A stretch of DNA of 24,926 nucleotides. Origin: an uncultured Erysipelotrichaceae bacterium (GTDB lineage: Bacteria > Bacillota_I > Bacilli_A > RF39 > UBA660). Location of the stretch: contig CADBLY010000050.1 in the NCBI GenBank assembly GCA_902795725.1, forward strand, positions 1 to 24,926, written 5' to 3'. Below, in pieces: positions 1-8,674 of the stretch. The position numbers and the translations under genes are program-made. The notes under the pieces were generated by a model. The model was not told where the DNA came from and ran no database searches. It was given only the letters and a program-made list of their open reading frames with translations. Position 1 is the stretch's first letter. Each line of letters opens with the position of its first letter.

Positions 1-229
1 AGAAGTAGAAAGAGTAAATAGTAATGAAGACTTTATTCAACTGATGAGTGCGGAAGAAGAAGAAAGAAAGTATTTAAATACGATTAAAAAGCTTGAGTGT
101 AATTCTGGTGTAGAACAAAATACTAAAGATATTGCTTTAAAGATGTTAGAAAGTAAACTAGATATTGATATGATATCAAAAATCACTGGATTAACTAAAG
201 AAGAAGTAGAAAAATTAAAGAATGAATAA
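1..229 (+). CDS. C-terminal end of an Rpn-family (PD-(D/E)XK) recombination-promoting nuclease, 5' part outside window
   Basis: An open frame runs in from the window edge (first full codon at base 2) to a TAA at 227-229, giving 75 residues. The internal ATG at 44 is in the same frame but has no ribosome binding site, so it is not the start. The tail is charged and helical, and ends with a motif of the form 'xALKMLxxxxDIDxISxITGLTKEEVEKLK', a short helix-turn-helix-like segment I associate with the C-terminus of Rpn/YhgA-like putative transposases. Those proteins are DNA endonucleases linked to RecA-independent recombination and are often found in many copies in gut Bacillota. The catalytic core is not visible, so the call rests on the tail alone. 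Confidence 0.6.
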   Translation, partial: EVERVNSNEDFIQLMSAEEEERKYLNTIKKLECNSGVEQNTKDIALKMLESKLDIDMISKITGLTKEEVEKLKNE

Positions 230-259
230 TTAAAAGATGTGTAATGGAACGTAAATAGA

Positions 260-283
260 AAAAAATTCACACGGGAATTTTTT
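260..283 (+). terminator. A/T-rich hairpin after the Rpn-like gene
   Basis: A 9-bp stem (AAAAAATTC / GAATTTTTT) encloses a 6-base loop at 269-274. The 3' arm itself supplies the U-run. It lies 30 bases after the stop at 229 and before the next gene, so it probably ends that transcript. The stem has only one G-C pair, so confidence is moderate. Confidence 0.45.
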
Positions 284-358
284 AAAAACTATTGCGTTTT
301 TTTTAGCAAAATGTATTTGAAAGTAATATATTTGAACAGTAGAAATGAGGTATTATTT

Positions 359-1575
359 ATGTATAAAAGAAGAAGTTTTAATGTGTTATTAGCTGGACTT
401 ATCACACTAAGTGAAATTATATTATTCGCACTTGTATACGCAGGATTTACCGGACAATTGAATATAACCGGACAAGCAGTTAATAGAAAATCGAATTGGA
501 TATACATTTTGAAAATTTATCAACTATAACAACCACACATACAGCAAAAGCACTCACACAACCAAGATTAGCAAGTTCTACTAGTATAGAAGATTATAGT
601 GTATCAACAACAACTTCAGGAGACTCCATTTCATTTACCTTTGATGTGGTAAATGAAGGTAATTATAATGCAAAAATAACAAGCGTTAGTATCGGCACAC
701 CAGAGTGTACTGGTACTGATTCAGTAAGTAATAGTAATGTGTGCGGTCATTTAACATATACATTAACATACGATAATGGGGCATCAGTTCAAATAAATGA
801 TTTAGTATATGCTAAGGAAACTGTAACCATGAAAGTAACATTAACCTATGATGATACAGTAACATCATCAGAATTAGCCACCGAAGATGTATCAATATCT
901 AATTTAGGTATAACCATTAACTTTGAACAAACAGGAGACGCTTTAGTTAAAGAAAATGGTGAAGTAGCTGATTATCGAGTATATCATGTAGGAGATAAAA
1001 TAACCTTAAATGATGAAGATTATTGGGTAATAGAGAATAGCGAAGTAAATAAAGATTATATTGTAGCATTAAAAGATATACCATTAACCGCAAACGAGGT
1101 GAATTTATACGGTATAGATTCAAACGGCATTAATCATATAAACAATTCTGGAACAACATCTACAAGCGGAAGAGTAGCATATGATTTTAATGATAACTGT
1201 GACTTAAATAAAGGACTTTCTGGATGTAATAAATACGACAATGCGCAAATTAAGTATGTAGTAGATAGTTGGGCAGAAAGCACATTTAATAATCAAGAGC
1301 TTAAAGAATTAGACGGGTATTTTGCAAGATTATTAAAATTAACAGAGGCAAACAATAATTTATTATGTAATAAATCAAATTGTAAAGATTCACCCTATAA
1401 TTGGGCAAGATCTTATACATCTTGGACTTTTTATGATCAGATGTCTGATGTTTACGCATATTTTGTACATGGGGGGACTCATCACGGTTATTCCTATAAG
1501 TGTCAAGATTGTTACTATGTCCGCCCAGTAATCAACGTCTACAAATCAGCCTTATTAACTAATAACACTGAATAA
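359..1575 (+). pseudogene. Frameshifted surface/secreted protein with N-terminal membrane anchor and DUF6273-like C-terminal region
   Basis: The gene starts at ATG 359 (ATGAGG ribosome binding site at 345-350). The first frame encodes a basic N-terminus and one hydrophobic segment (about residues 8-30), then 'TGQAVNRKSNW', and stops at 529. The rest continues one frame over, from about 496 to the TAA at 1573-1575: a beta-rich region, a segment resembling 'VGDxITLNDExYWVIEN', and a C-terminus ending 'YYVRPVINVYKSA'. Joining the frames at TGG/GAT (497-501) restores 'NWDIHFENLS', which is how I remember this family reading. One G therefore seems to be missing. The family is a membrane-anchored, exported protein common in gut Bacillota; its role is unknown. 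The C-terminal third carries an unusual Cys-rich insert (CNKSNC and CQDC). Alternatives are a sequencing or assembly error, or translation of the second part from TTG 496, which lacks a good ribosome binding site. Confidence 0.7.
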
Positions 1576-1598
1576 AGCAATGATTCCATTGCTTTATT
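1571..1598 (+). terminator. Terminator of the surface-protein gene
   Basis: A perfect 12-bp stem AATAAAGCAATG / CATTGCTTTATT encloses loop ATTC (1583-1586). The stop codon TAA (1573-1575) lies inside the left arm. The run after the stem is only weakly U-rich. Confidence 0.75.
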
Positions 1599-1618
1599 AG
1601 TTTAATACATGTTATAAT
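1589..1618 (+). promoter_or_regulatory. Probable sigma-A promoter of smc
   Basis: An extended -10 (TG-T-TATAAT, hexamer 1613-1618) lies 25 bases before the smc start. The best -35 is weak (TTGCTT, 1589-1594, 18-base spacer) and sits inside the preceding terminator. The TG motif would compensate for it. Confidence 0.55.
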
Positions 1619-1642
1619 TATATTGAGAAGTAAGGTGAAAAT

Positions 1643-4588
1643 ATGTATTTAAAAAGAATAATTGCTCATGGATTTAAATCATTTGCGGATAATATGATAA
1701 TTGATTTAGATAGTAAAATAGCAGGAATAGTTGGTCCAAATGGATCTGGTAAGAGTAACGTTGTTGATGCGGTAAGATGGGTATTAGGTGAACAATCTAT
1801 TAAATCCTTACGTGGTGATGGAGCTATGACAGATGTTATATTTGCTGGATCTAAGAGTCGTAAGGGAATGAATATTGCATCAGTCACACTAATATTTGAT
1901 AATAGTGATAATTATTTACCTATATCTTATGATGAAGTATCTATTAAAAGAAGATTATATAAAGATGGAACTAATGAATACTATTTAAATGGTGAGAAAT
2001 GTCGTTTAAAGGATATTAATAATATTTTAATGGATAGTGGAATTGTTAAAGAAAGTTTTAATATTATCTCACAAGGTAAAATTGAAGAGATATTATCTAG
2101 TAAACCTACGGATAGAAGAGTTATCTTTGAAGAAGCTGCTGGTGTTTTAAAGTATAAAAAAAGAAAGCAAGATGCTTTAAGAAAACTTGAACGTACGAAA
2201 GATAATATGGATAGAGTTAATGATATTATTAAAGAGTTAGAAGTTCAAATAGAGCCTTTAAGAGAACAAAAGATAGCTTATGAAAAATATGAATCATTAG
2301 CTAATGATTTAGAAAATATTGAGATATCTTTAATTGTTTCAGATATTACAACTATTAACGAAGAATATCAGAAGAACAAAGAATTAATTGAAGAATTAAC
2401 AAATGAATTAACTATTATTAGTACAACTAATTCATCTAGTGAAGCTAAGATAGAAGAATTTAAAGTTAATATTAATAATTGTGATAATAACATTAAAGAA
2501 TTACAAAATAAATTGCTTTCTATGACTGAAGAAGTAGAACAATTAAATAGTGAACGTAAAATTATTACAGAAAGACAAAAGTATCAAGTAGATGATACCA
2601 AATTACACGACAACATAATTCAATTAAAAGAAAGAGGGTTAAAATATAATAATGAATTAGATGCGATTAAAAGAGATATTAAACTAAATCAAGAAGAATT
2701 AATTAATATTACAAATAAAAATAAAGATAAAGAACAAGAAATTAATAAAATTAAGAACGATAAAAACAAATTAGAAATCTTACTAAGTAATAAAGTACGT
2801 GAAAAAAACTTCCTGACTAATCAAATAGACGTTTTAAGAGAAAATATTGATAATAATAGTAATTTACCTTATGCTGTTAGATTAATCCTTGATAATCCTA
2901 AATTAAGCGGAATAAAAGGAGTTATTGGTTCCTTAATTGAAGTAGAAGAAAAGTATTCTAAAGCTATTTCTATCGCTTTAGGAGCTAGTTCATCTTATAT
3001 AGTTACAGATAATGAACGTGTTGCAAAAGAAGCTATTAATTACTTAAAAACTAGTAATAGTGGAAGAGCTACTTTCTTTCCATTAAATATCATTAAAGGT
3101 AAAGGTATTGATAATGATACTTTAAATAGATTAAATACTAAAGGATATATTGGTATAGCTAGTGAATTAGTTAAATATGATAAACAGTATGATAATATTA
3201 TTAAAAATCAACTAGGTAATATTATTGTTATGGATGATATTGATAGTGCTACTAAACTAAGTAAAACCATCAATTATCGTTATCGTATAGTTACCCTTGA
3301 TGGAGAAATAATTCATGTTGGTGGATCATTAACAGGTGGTAATAGTAAGGTTAAAAATCTTATCACGCTTAAATATGAATTAGAAAGTAAATTAAATAAC
3401 TTAAATAATACTTCTAAAGATATATCTAATATTGAAAATAATATTAATGATATAGACTATAAGCTAAAAGCTTTAGAAGACGAATTATATATTATTAATA
3501 AAGAAAAAATAGAGAAAGAAGAATATATAGTAAGTAAAAATAATCAAATTAAAGAATTAGATAAATTAATTAGTGAAGTTGATAATGAGATTAAAGGTAC
3601 CGATAATCTACTTAATAATGAATTATCAAAAGAAGAAGAAAATATTATAGAGTCATATTATAAAGCTATTAATGATAAGAAAATAATAGAAAGTAAATTA
3701 AAACAAGAAAATAGTAAAAGGCAAGAATTAAACCATAATTTAGAAGATTATGAATATTCCGTTAGAAAAGATAATAGTTTATATCATCAAAAATCAGATG
3801 AACTAAAAAAATTAGAAATAAGTGTCAATAGAGCAGATGTAAAACTAGATACTTTACTAAACACTTTAAATGAAGAATATACTATTACTTATGAAAAAGC
3901 TAAGACTTTATATAAATTAGAAATAGAAGAAAAAACAGCTCGTAATAAAGTAAGTAATCTAAAAAGAGAAATTAAATCTTTAGGTCCAATTAACTCTGCA
4001 GCACCTTTAGAGTATGATAGAGTAGCAGAAAGATATGAATTTTTAATTAAACAACAAGAAGATTTGTCTGAAGCACAAAATACGCTATTAGAGATTATTG
4101 AACAGATGGATACGGTTATGAAAGAAGAGTTTATTAAGACATTTAATAATATCCAAATTAACTTTGAAGAAACATTTAAAGAACTATTTAAAGGCGGTAC
4201 GGCTAGATTAGAGTTAACCGATAAAGATAATTTATTAGAAACAGGTATTGAGATTATAGCATCTCCACCAGGTAAAAGTTTAAAAAGCATTTCATTATTA
4301 AGTGGTGGTGAAAAAACCTTTACAGCTATATCACTGTTATTTGCTATATTAAAAACAAGACCAATGCCATTTTGTATTCTTGATGAAGTTGAAGCTGCTT
4401 TGGATGAAGTTAATGTTGAAGCATTTGGTGAATACTTAGTTAAAATGAAATCCAAAACCCAGTTTATTGTTATTACTCACAAAAAGAAAACAATGGAATA
4501 TGCCGACACTTTATATGGTATTACAATGCAAGAATCTGGTGTATCTAAGCTTGTTAGTGTAAGGCTTGAAGATATAGATATGAGGTAG
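1643..4588 (+). CDS. smc: Chromosome segregation protein SMC (short-armed)
   Basis: This is the structural maintenance of chromosomes ATPase, the core of the SMC-ScpA-ScpB condensin that extrudes loops from parS/ParB sites and resolves sister chromosomes. The order is complete: N-terminal head with Walker A GPNGSGKS (about residues 31-38), a coiled-coil arm, a hinge at about 405-570 (with 'GGSLTGG' at its end), the returning coil, and a C-terminal head with signature LSGGEKT (about 886) and Walker B 'CILDEVEAALDE' (about 910-921). AAGGTG lies upstream of ATG 1643. At 981 residues it is about 200 shorter than typical SMC (about 1,180 in Bacillus subtilis, from memory). Heads and hinge are full size, so the loss is in both arms. 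holA follows after 3 bases; ftsY, a common partner downstream of smc, is absent here. Confidence 0.96.
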   Translation: MYLKRIIAHGFKSFADNMIIDLDSKIAGIVGPNGSGKSNVVDAVRWVLGEQSIKSLRGDGAMTDVIFAGSKSRKGMNIASVTLIFDNSDNYLPISYDEVSIKRRLYKDGTNEYYLNGEKCRLKDINNILMDSGIVKESFNIISQGKIEEILSSKPTDRRVIFEEAAGVLKYKKRKQDALRKLERTKDNMDRVNDIIKELEVQIEPLREQKIAYEKYESLANDLENIEISLIVSDITTINEEYQKNKELIEELTNELTIISTTNSSSEAKIEEFKVNINNCDNNIKELQNKLLSMTEEVEQLNSERKIITERQKYQVDDTKLHDNIIQLKERGLKYNNELDAIKRDIKLNQEELINITNKNKDKEQEINKIKNDKNKLEILLSNKVREKNFLTNQIDVLRENIDNNSNLPYAVRLILDNPKLSGIKGVIGSLIEVEEKYSKAISIALGASSSYIVTDNERVAKEAINYLKTSNSGRATFFPLNIIKGKGIDNDTLNRLNTKGYIGIASELVKYDKQYDNIIKNQLGNIIVMDDIDSATKLSKTINYRYRIVTLDGEIIHVGGSLTGGNSKVKNLITLKYELESKLNNLNNTSKDISNIENNINDIDYKLKALEDELYIINKEKIEKEEYIVSKNNQIKELDKLISEVDNEIKGTDNLLNNELSKEEENIIESYYKAINDKKIIESKLKQENSKRQELNHNLEDYEYSVRKDNSLYHQKSDELKKLEISVNRADVKLDTLLNTLNEEYTITYEKAKTLYKLEIEEKTARNKVSNLKREIKSLGPINSAAPLEYDRVAERYEFLIKQQEDLSEAQNTLLEIIEQMDTVMKEEFIKTFNNIQINFEETFKELFKGGTARLELTDKDNLLETGIEIIASPPGKSLKSISLLSGGEKTFTAISLLFAILKTRPMPFCILDEVEAALDEVNVEAFGEYLVKMKSKTQFIVITHKKKTMEYADTLYGITMQESGVSKLVSVRLEDIDMR

Positions 4589-4591
4589 ATT

Positions 4592-5515
4592 ATGGTTTAT
4601 TTATTATATGGTTTAGAAGAATACCAAATAAATAAAAGAATAGATGAAATAGTAAAAAAAAGCAATGTTAGTGATATTAATATTATTAAATATCAATTAG
4701 ATAATAATATTAGAGAAATAGTTGATGATGCCGCTACCATATCATTATTTGATAATAAAAAAATAATTATTATAGATGAAGCTAATATCTTTGATAGTAA
4801 ACTAGATGATTTAGATTATTTAGAAAGTTATCTAAATAATCCTAATCCTGATACTATTCTAATTTTTAAATTAAGCAGCGATAAAATAGATACTAGAAGA
4901 AAGATCTATAAAGCCATATTAAATAATGGCAAAGTAGAAGCTTTTAATAATAAATTTAACGCTTATAAGTATGTTAGTGATACCTTAAAAGATTATAAAG
5001 TAACACGTCCTACCATTCAATTATTAATCAAAAGAGTAGGGAATAATCCAGAAATATTAGCTTCAGAAATTGATAAATTATTAATTTATAAAGGAGAAGA
5101 CAAGTTAATAACTGATAATGATGTTTTAAATGTATGTAGTCATTATATTGATACAAATATCTTTAACTTTATGGATAATATAATAAATAAAAACAAGAAA
5201 GAAGCACTTATTACTTATCATGAATTACTTAAAATAAATGAAGAACCAATTAAAATTGTTATTATGCTTGCTAATAACTTCAGATTAATGTATCAAGCAT
5301 GTAATTTAATTAGATCAGGTCATACAGAAAATGATATTGTTAAAATAACCGGTAAGAGTGCTTATCCCGTTAAATTAGCTATTCAAAAAGGATCTAAGTA
5401 TGATAATGAAACATTAATAAATATTATTGATGAATTAGCTAATTTAGACTATCAAATAAAAACAAGTGAAGTAAATAAATCACTTGCACTAGAATTATTT
5501 ATATTAAATCTTTAA
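4592..5515 (+). CDS. holA: DNA polymerase III subunit delta
   Basis: The delta subunit of the clamp loader opens the beta sliding clamp during DNA replication. The 307-residue protein begins 'VYLLYGLEEYQINKRI', the usual N-terminus of the family. It then shows the degenerate AAA+ core ('TILIFKLSSDKIDTRRK'), the 'RVGNNPEILASEIDKLLIY' segment, and the helical C-terminal domain ending 'LALELFILNL'. No intact Walker A is expected or seen, which fits delta. The start is 3 bases after the smc stop, and its GAGGT ribosome binding site lies within the last smc codons, so the two are probably co-transcribed and translationally coupled. The stop is inside the shared terminator with rarA. Confidence 0.9.
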   Translation: MVYLLYGLEEYQINKRIDEIVKKSNVSDINIIKYQLDNNIREIVDDAATISLFDNKKIIIIDEANIFDSKLDDLDYLESYLNNPNPDTILIFKLSSDKIDTRRKIYKAILNNGKVEAFNNKFNAYKYVSDTLKDYKVTRPTIQLLIKRVGNNPEILASEIDKLLIYKGEDKLITDNDVLNVCSHYIDTNIFNFMDNIINKNKKEALITYHELLKINEEPIKIVIMLANNFRLMYQACNLIRSGHTENDIVKITGKSAYPVKLAIQKGSKYDNETLINIIDELANLDYQIKTSEVNKSLALELFILNL

Positions 5516-5547
5516 AGAAATCATAGACTAATCTATGATTTCTTTAA
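5512..5547. terminator. Bidirectional terminator between holA and rarA
   Basis: A perfect 16-bp stem (5512-5527 with 5532-5547) encloses a 4-base loop CTAA. It contains the holA stop (5513-5515), and the rarA stop (5528-5530) is in the loop. It is A-rich on one side and U-rich on the other, so it suits both convergent genes. Confidence 0.85.
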
Positions 5548-6730
5548 TTTTATTATTTATTTTTTTTAGACTTTCTTCATATTTATTATCTTGTGGTTGA
5601 TAATATCTAGAATTTTTTAATTCTTTTGGAAGATATTGTTGTTTAACAATATGATTAGGATAATCATGTGGGTATTTATAATCTTTGGAATGATTATTAA
5701 GATGTGTAGGAACACTCCCAACATTTTTAATATTTATATCATTTAAAGCTTTATCAATAGCTAAATATGCACTATTAGATTTAGGAGACAATGCAAGTTC
5801 AATAACAATATTAGCAAGTATTATTCTAGCTTCAGGAAGCCCTAATCTAACACAGGCATTTATTGCAGCATCTACCTTTACACCCATCATAGGATTAGCA
5901 AGCCCAATATCTTCATATGCAATAACATTCATTCTTCGATAAATAATATCTAAATCACCAGCTTCTATTAATCTAGCAAGATAGTGAAGAGAAGCATCAA
6001 CATCACTTCCACGAATACTTTTTTGAAAAGCACTTATAGCTTCATAGTAACCATCACCATTTTTATCGTGAAAATAATTAGGTTTATTATTAATTTTTTT
6101 TACCACATCAATATTTACACTTTTATCATTAGTTGAATAATAAGCTATCTCAAGCAAATTATAAGCAAACCTTAAATCACCTGATGCAATATTTGCAATA
6201 TATTTGATAGTATCATCAGTTATATTAATACCATATAATATCTTAGTAGCTCTTTTAAGACCTTCTATTATATCGCTATCATTTAATGGTTTTAATTCAA
6301 ATATTTGACATCTACTTCTAATTGCCGGATTAATACTGTGATATGGATTAGCCGTTGTCATACCAATTAAAGTAATCAAACCATTTTCTAAATAGGGGAG
6401 TAAAAGATCTTGTCTATCTTTGTTTAAACGATGAATTTCATCCATTATAACAACAAGTCCCTTGTACATTTTAGCTTCTTCAATAACAACATCAAAGTCT
6501 TTTTTATTATTAATTGTAGCGTTAAGCATACGATATTGTAAATTTAAATCATTAACAATAGAACATGCAATTGATGTTTTTCCAATACCAGGATGTCCGT
6601 ATAAAATCATGGAAAATAATCGTTTATTATTAACTAAATTAGTTAGTATTTTATTATCACCAACAAGATGTTTCTGTCCAAGTATTTCCTTAATACTTTT
6701 AGGTCTTAATTGTATTGCTAAAGGTTCCAT
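5528..6730 (-). CDS. rarA: Replication-associated recombination protein A (RarA/MgsA), AAA+ ATPase
   Basis: This is a clamp-loader-like AAA+ ATPase that acts at stalled replication forks. The 400-residue protein starts 'MEPLAIQLRPKSIKEILGQKHLVG', has Walker A GHPGIGKTS (about 45-53), Walker B 'VVIMDEIHRLN' (about 93-103) and sensor 1 'TTANP'. Arginine-finger-type residues lie in 'AIRSRCQIFEL', followed by the C-terminal MgsA tetramerisation region ('IRGSDVDASLHYLARLIEAGD'). The open frame extends 9 codons further upstream. ATG 6730 is preferred because GGTGAT (about 6735-6740) lies just before it and the longer form has no site. Length and motifs match the family. Confidence 0.93.
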   Translation of the reverse strand: MEPLAIQLRPKSIKEILGQKHLVGDNKILTNLVNNKRLFSMILYGHPGIGKTSIACSIVNDLNLQYRMLNATINNKKDFDVVIEEAKMYKGLVVIMDEIHRLNKDRQDLLLPYLENGLITLIGMTTANPYHSINPAIRSRCQIFELKPLNDSDIIEGLKRATKILYGINITDDTIKYIANIASGDLRFAYNLLEIAYYSTNDKSVNIDVVKKINNKPNYFHDKNGDGYYEAISAFQKSIRGSDVDASLHYLARLIEAGDLDIIYRRMNVIAYEDIGLANPMMGVKVDAAINACVRLGLPEARIILANIVIELALSPKSNSAYLAIDKALNDINIKNVGSVPTHLNNHSKDYKYPHDYPNHIVKQQYLPKELKNSRYYQPQDNKYEESLKKINNKIKEIID

Positions 6731-6760
6731 AATATCACCATTTATATAATAGCACATAAT

Positions 6761-6788
6761 TTGACAAAAAGCTAAGATTTGATATAAT
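6761..6788 (+). promoter_or_regulatory. Consensus sigma-A promoter for the HELEH-motif gene
   Basis: Perfect TTGACA (6761-6766) and TATAAT (6783-6788) are separated by 16 bases. Transcription would begin near 6795, which excludes ATG 6792 as a start and supports ATG 6813. Confidence 0.85.
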
Positions 6789-6812
6789 AATATGCCGAAA
6801 AGAGGGATTATT

Positions 6813-7700
6813 ATGTATAATAAAATAAAAAGTGTTATTGAAAACTATAATAAACAAGGTAAAATAGCTGATAGACAATTTGTAAAAACAATTATATCAA
6901 CTGTCAGAGATCATCAAAAATTACATGACTATATTTTAAAGTTGAATTACTTTAAAGGTAATTATAAACAGGGTGATATTATACAATATGATATACCAAA
7001 TAAACAGATTGATATTGATTTACCACTTTTAATAGATGCTATTGAATTAAACGATAATTTTATTATTAAAAGTTTATACAAAAATGATAAAAATTTATTT
7101 ATAAACCTAAAAATCACATTCTATTTGTTGCACGAATTAGAACATGCAAGTCAAATAAAAAACTATAATGAAATTAATAAAGCATATATTGAAAATATAC
7201 TATTCCATATATCTAATAGTTTCTTTCCAAATATACAAGATTATAATAAAGGTATAAAAAAAAGATATAATAAATATATCAATAAATATCAAAATCTATA
7301 TTATAAAAGTATTTCATTTCACGATATCACACCAATAGAAAGAATGGCCAACATAAAAGCCTTAAAAGACGTATATGCCATCTCTAAAATGATAGGTGCA
7401 GATCAATACATTGTTGACTATTTTAAATTTAGTATATTAAATCAAGAATGTAATAATTACATAGTAAATAATGAATGTAGTCTAAAAACTTATTTAGATA
7501 TAAAAGAATATATAGCATATAAGTGTAGAATTCGTGTAAGAGATAAAAGTGAAAGAGAAGTATTGTATATTAATGGTTTATCAGATGAATACAAATTATT
7601 ATATGGTCTACCAGTATCAAATCAAGAAATAATTAAAAAAGAAAAACAAATGCATAATACATTAACATATAAAAGAATTCATAAAGCAGTTACAAAATAA
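6813..7700 (+). CDS. Unknown protein with HELEH (HExxH) putative zinc-binding motif
   Basis: I do not recognise this 295-residue protein. It has no signal peptide or membrane segment and is rich in Lys, Asn, Ile and Tyr. About one third in, a hydrophobic helix 'LKITFYLLHELEHASQIKNY' carries HELEH, an HExxH pattern typical of zincin metallopeptidases, flanked as in many short phage-type or minigluzincin-like proteins. A third zinc ligand cannot be assigned, though 'NILFHISN' and 'SFHDITPIERMANIKAL' hold a His and Glu/Asp residues. 'ERMANIKAL' is a plausible downstream helix. The start at 6813 follows AGAGGG (6801-6806) and the mapped promoter. It is a single-gene unit closed by its own terminator, so its context gives no function. 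A cytoplasmic peptidase is an inference from one motif. Confidence 0.6.
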   Translation: MYNKIKSVIENYNKQGKIADRQFVKTIISTVRDHQKLHDYILKLNYFKGNYKQGDIIQYDIPNKQIDIDLPLLIDAIELNDNFIIKSLYKNDKNLFINLKITFYLLHELEHASQIKNYNEINKAYIENILFHISNSFFPNIQDYNKGIKKRYNKYINKYQNLYYKSISFHDITPIERMANIKALKDVYAISKMIGADQYIVDYFKFSILNQECNNYIVNNECSLKTYLDIKEYIAYKCRIRVRDKSEREVLYINGLSDEYKLLYGLPVSNQEIIKKEKQMHNTLTYKRIHKAVTK

Positions 7701-7710
7701 CTGCTTTTTT
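7683..7710 (+). terminator. Terminator of the HELEH-motif gene
   Basis: Stem AAAGCAGTTA / TAACTGCTTT (10 bp) with a 5-base loop ends in a run of six T. The gene's stop codon (7698-7700) opens the right arm. Confidence 0.88.
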
Positions 7711-7718
7711 GATATAAT
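7690..7718 (+). promoter_or_regulatory. Possible promoter of the xerD-type gene
   Basis: TATAAT (7713-7718) lies 16 bases before the GTG start at 7735. The -35 candidate TTACAA (7690-7695, 17-base spacer) is weak and lies in the upstream terminator, so only the -10 is convincing. Confidence 0.45.
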
Positions 7719-7734
7719 TTTATTAGGTGATATA

Positions 7735-8610
7735 GTGAATATATATATAGAAAAGTATTGCGATTATTTACTAATTGATAAACATTATAGTAAAAATACT
7801 GTTGAATCATATAAAAGAGATTTAGAAAAGATAAACAAGTATTTAAATAAGGATATAAAAAGTATTAGCAGTGATGATTTAAGAAAATATTTAAAAAAAT
7901 TAAAAGAGAAGGGGATGAGTACCAAATCAATTGCCCGTAATACATCTTGTATAAAATCCTTTTATAAATTCTTAATGATAGAAAAAATAATCATTAATAA
8001 TCCAGCAGATAATATAAATTTACCAAAAATTAATAAAAGTTTACCAAAAGTTTTAAGTGAAAAAGAAATTGAATTATTATTAGATATAGATTTAAAAGAT
8101 AATTATTCATATCGAAATAAAGCCATGCTTGAAATAATGTATGCATCAGGATTAAGAGTAAGCGAACTAATTAATTTGAAAATATACGATATTGACATCA
8201 ATAACGCCCTTCTAAGAACAATAGGAAAGGGGAGTAAGGAAAGAATCATCCCATTAGGAAATATGGCTATAAACGCTTTAAATATATATATTGATGAGTA
8301 TCGTTCATCTCTATTAAAAAAAGAAGTAAATGATTATCTTTTCTTAAATAATCATGGAAATAAAATGACAAGACAAGGATTTTTTAAAATTATTAAAAAT
8401 ATAGCTAAAGAACAAGGAATAAAAAAAGAAATATCACCCCATATTCTTCGTCATTCCTTTGCGTCTCACCTACTCAAACATGGTGCAGATTTAAGAAGTA
8501 TTCAAGAAATGTTAGGGCATGAATCCATCACAACAACTCAAATATATACTCATATATCAGATGAGTCACTAAGAAATACATTCAATAACTTTCATCCACA
8601 TGGTAATTAA
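7735..8610 (+). CDS. xerD: Tyrosine recombinase of the XerC/XerD type, probably XerD
   Basis: This is a site-specific recombinase for chromosome dimer resolution at dif. The 291 residues comprise the N-terminal SAM-like core-binding domain (about 1-85) and the catalytic domain. All active-site residues are visible: Arg141 in 'ASGLRVSEL', Lys165 in 'GKGSKER', His236 and Arg239 in 'HILRHSFASHLL', His262 in 'LGHES', and nucleophile Tyr271 in 'TTQIYTH'. The ending '...NNFHPH' resembles XerD's 'FHPR'. The start is GTG 7735 with AGGTGA at 7725-7730. Its length and lack of phage-type extensions argue for the housekeeping enzyme rather than a mobile-element integrase. XerC cannot be excluded. Confidence 0.85.
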   Translation: MNIYIEKYCDYLLIDKHYSKNTVESYKRDLEKINKYLNKDIKSISSDDLRKYLKKLKEKGMSTKSIARNTSCIKSFYKFLMIEKIIINNPADNINLPKINKSLPKVLSEKEIELLLDIDLKDNYSYRNKAMLEIMYASGLRVSELINLKIYDIDINNALLRTIGKGSKERIIPLGNMAINALNIYIDEYRSSLLKKEVNDYLFLNNHGNKMTRQGFFKIIKNIAKEQGIKKEISPHILRHSFASHLLKHGADLRSIQEMLGHESITTTQIYTHISDESLRNTFNNFHPHGN

Positions 8611-8645
8611 TGTATTATTATCCATCTAGAATTAAAATAAAAGCA

Positions 8646-8666
8646 AAAAAGAGCATAGCTCTTTTT
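8646..8666. terminator. Bidirectional terminator between xerD and the 38-residue gene
   Basis: Stem AAAAAGAGC / GCTCTTTTT (9 bp) has a 3-base loop, with T-runs on both strands. It closes xerD on the plus strand and the small gene on the minus strand. Confidence 0.85.
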
Positions 8667-8674
8667 ACTTTGGG

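Noticed and set aside
1330..1560. Variable C-terminus of the surface protein as the target of a diversity-generating retroelement
   Set aside because: No reverse transcriptase, template repeat or accessory gene is found in the window.
1666..1887. Minus-strand open frame inside smc
   Set aside because: It is a shadow of the Walker A region; it has no ribosome site, and the plus frame encodes conserved SMC.
3889..4455. 188-codon minus-strand frame inside smc
   Set aside because: It lies opposite the conserved C-terminal head; its length is due to biased codon use in the real gene.
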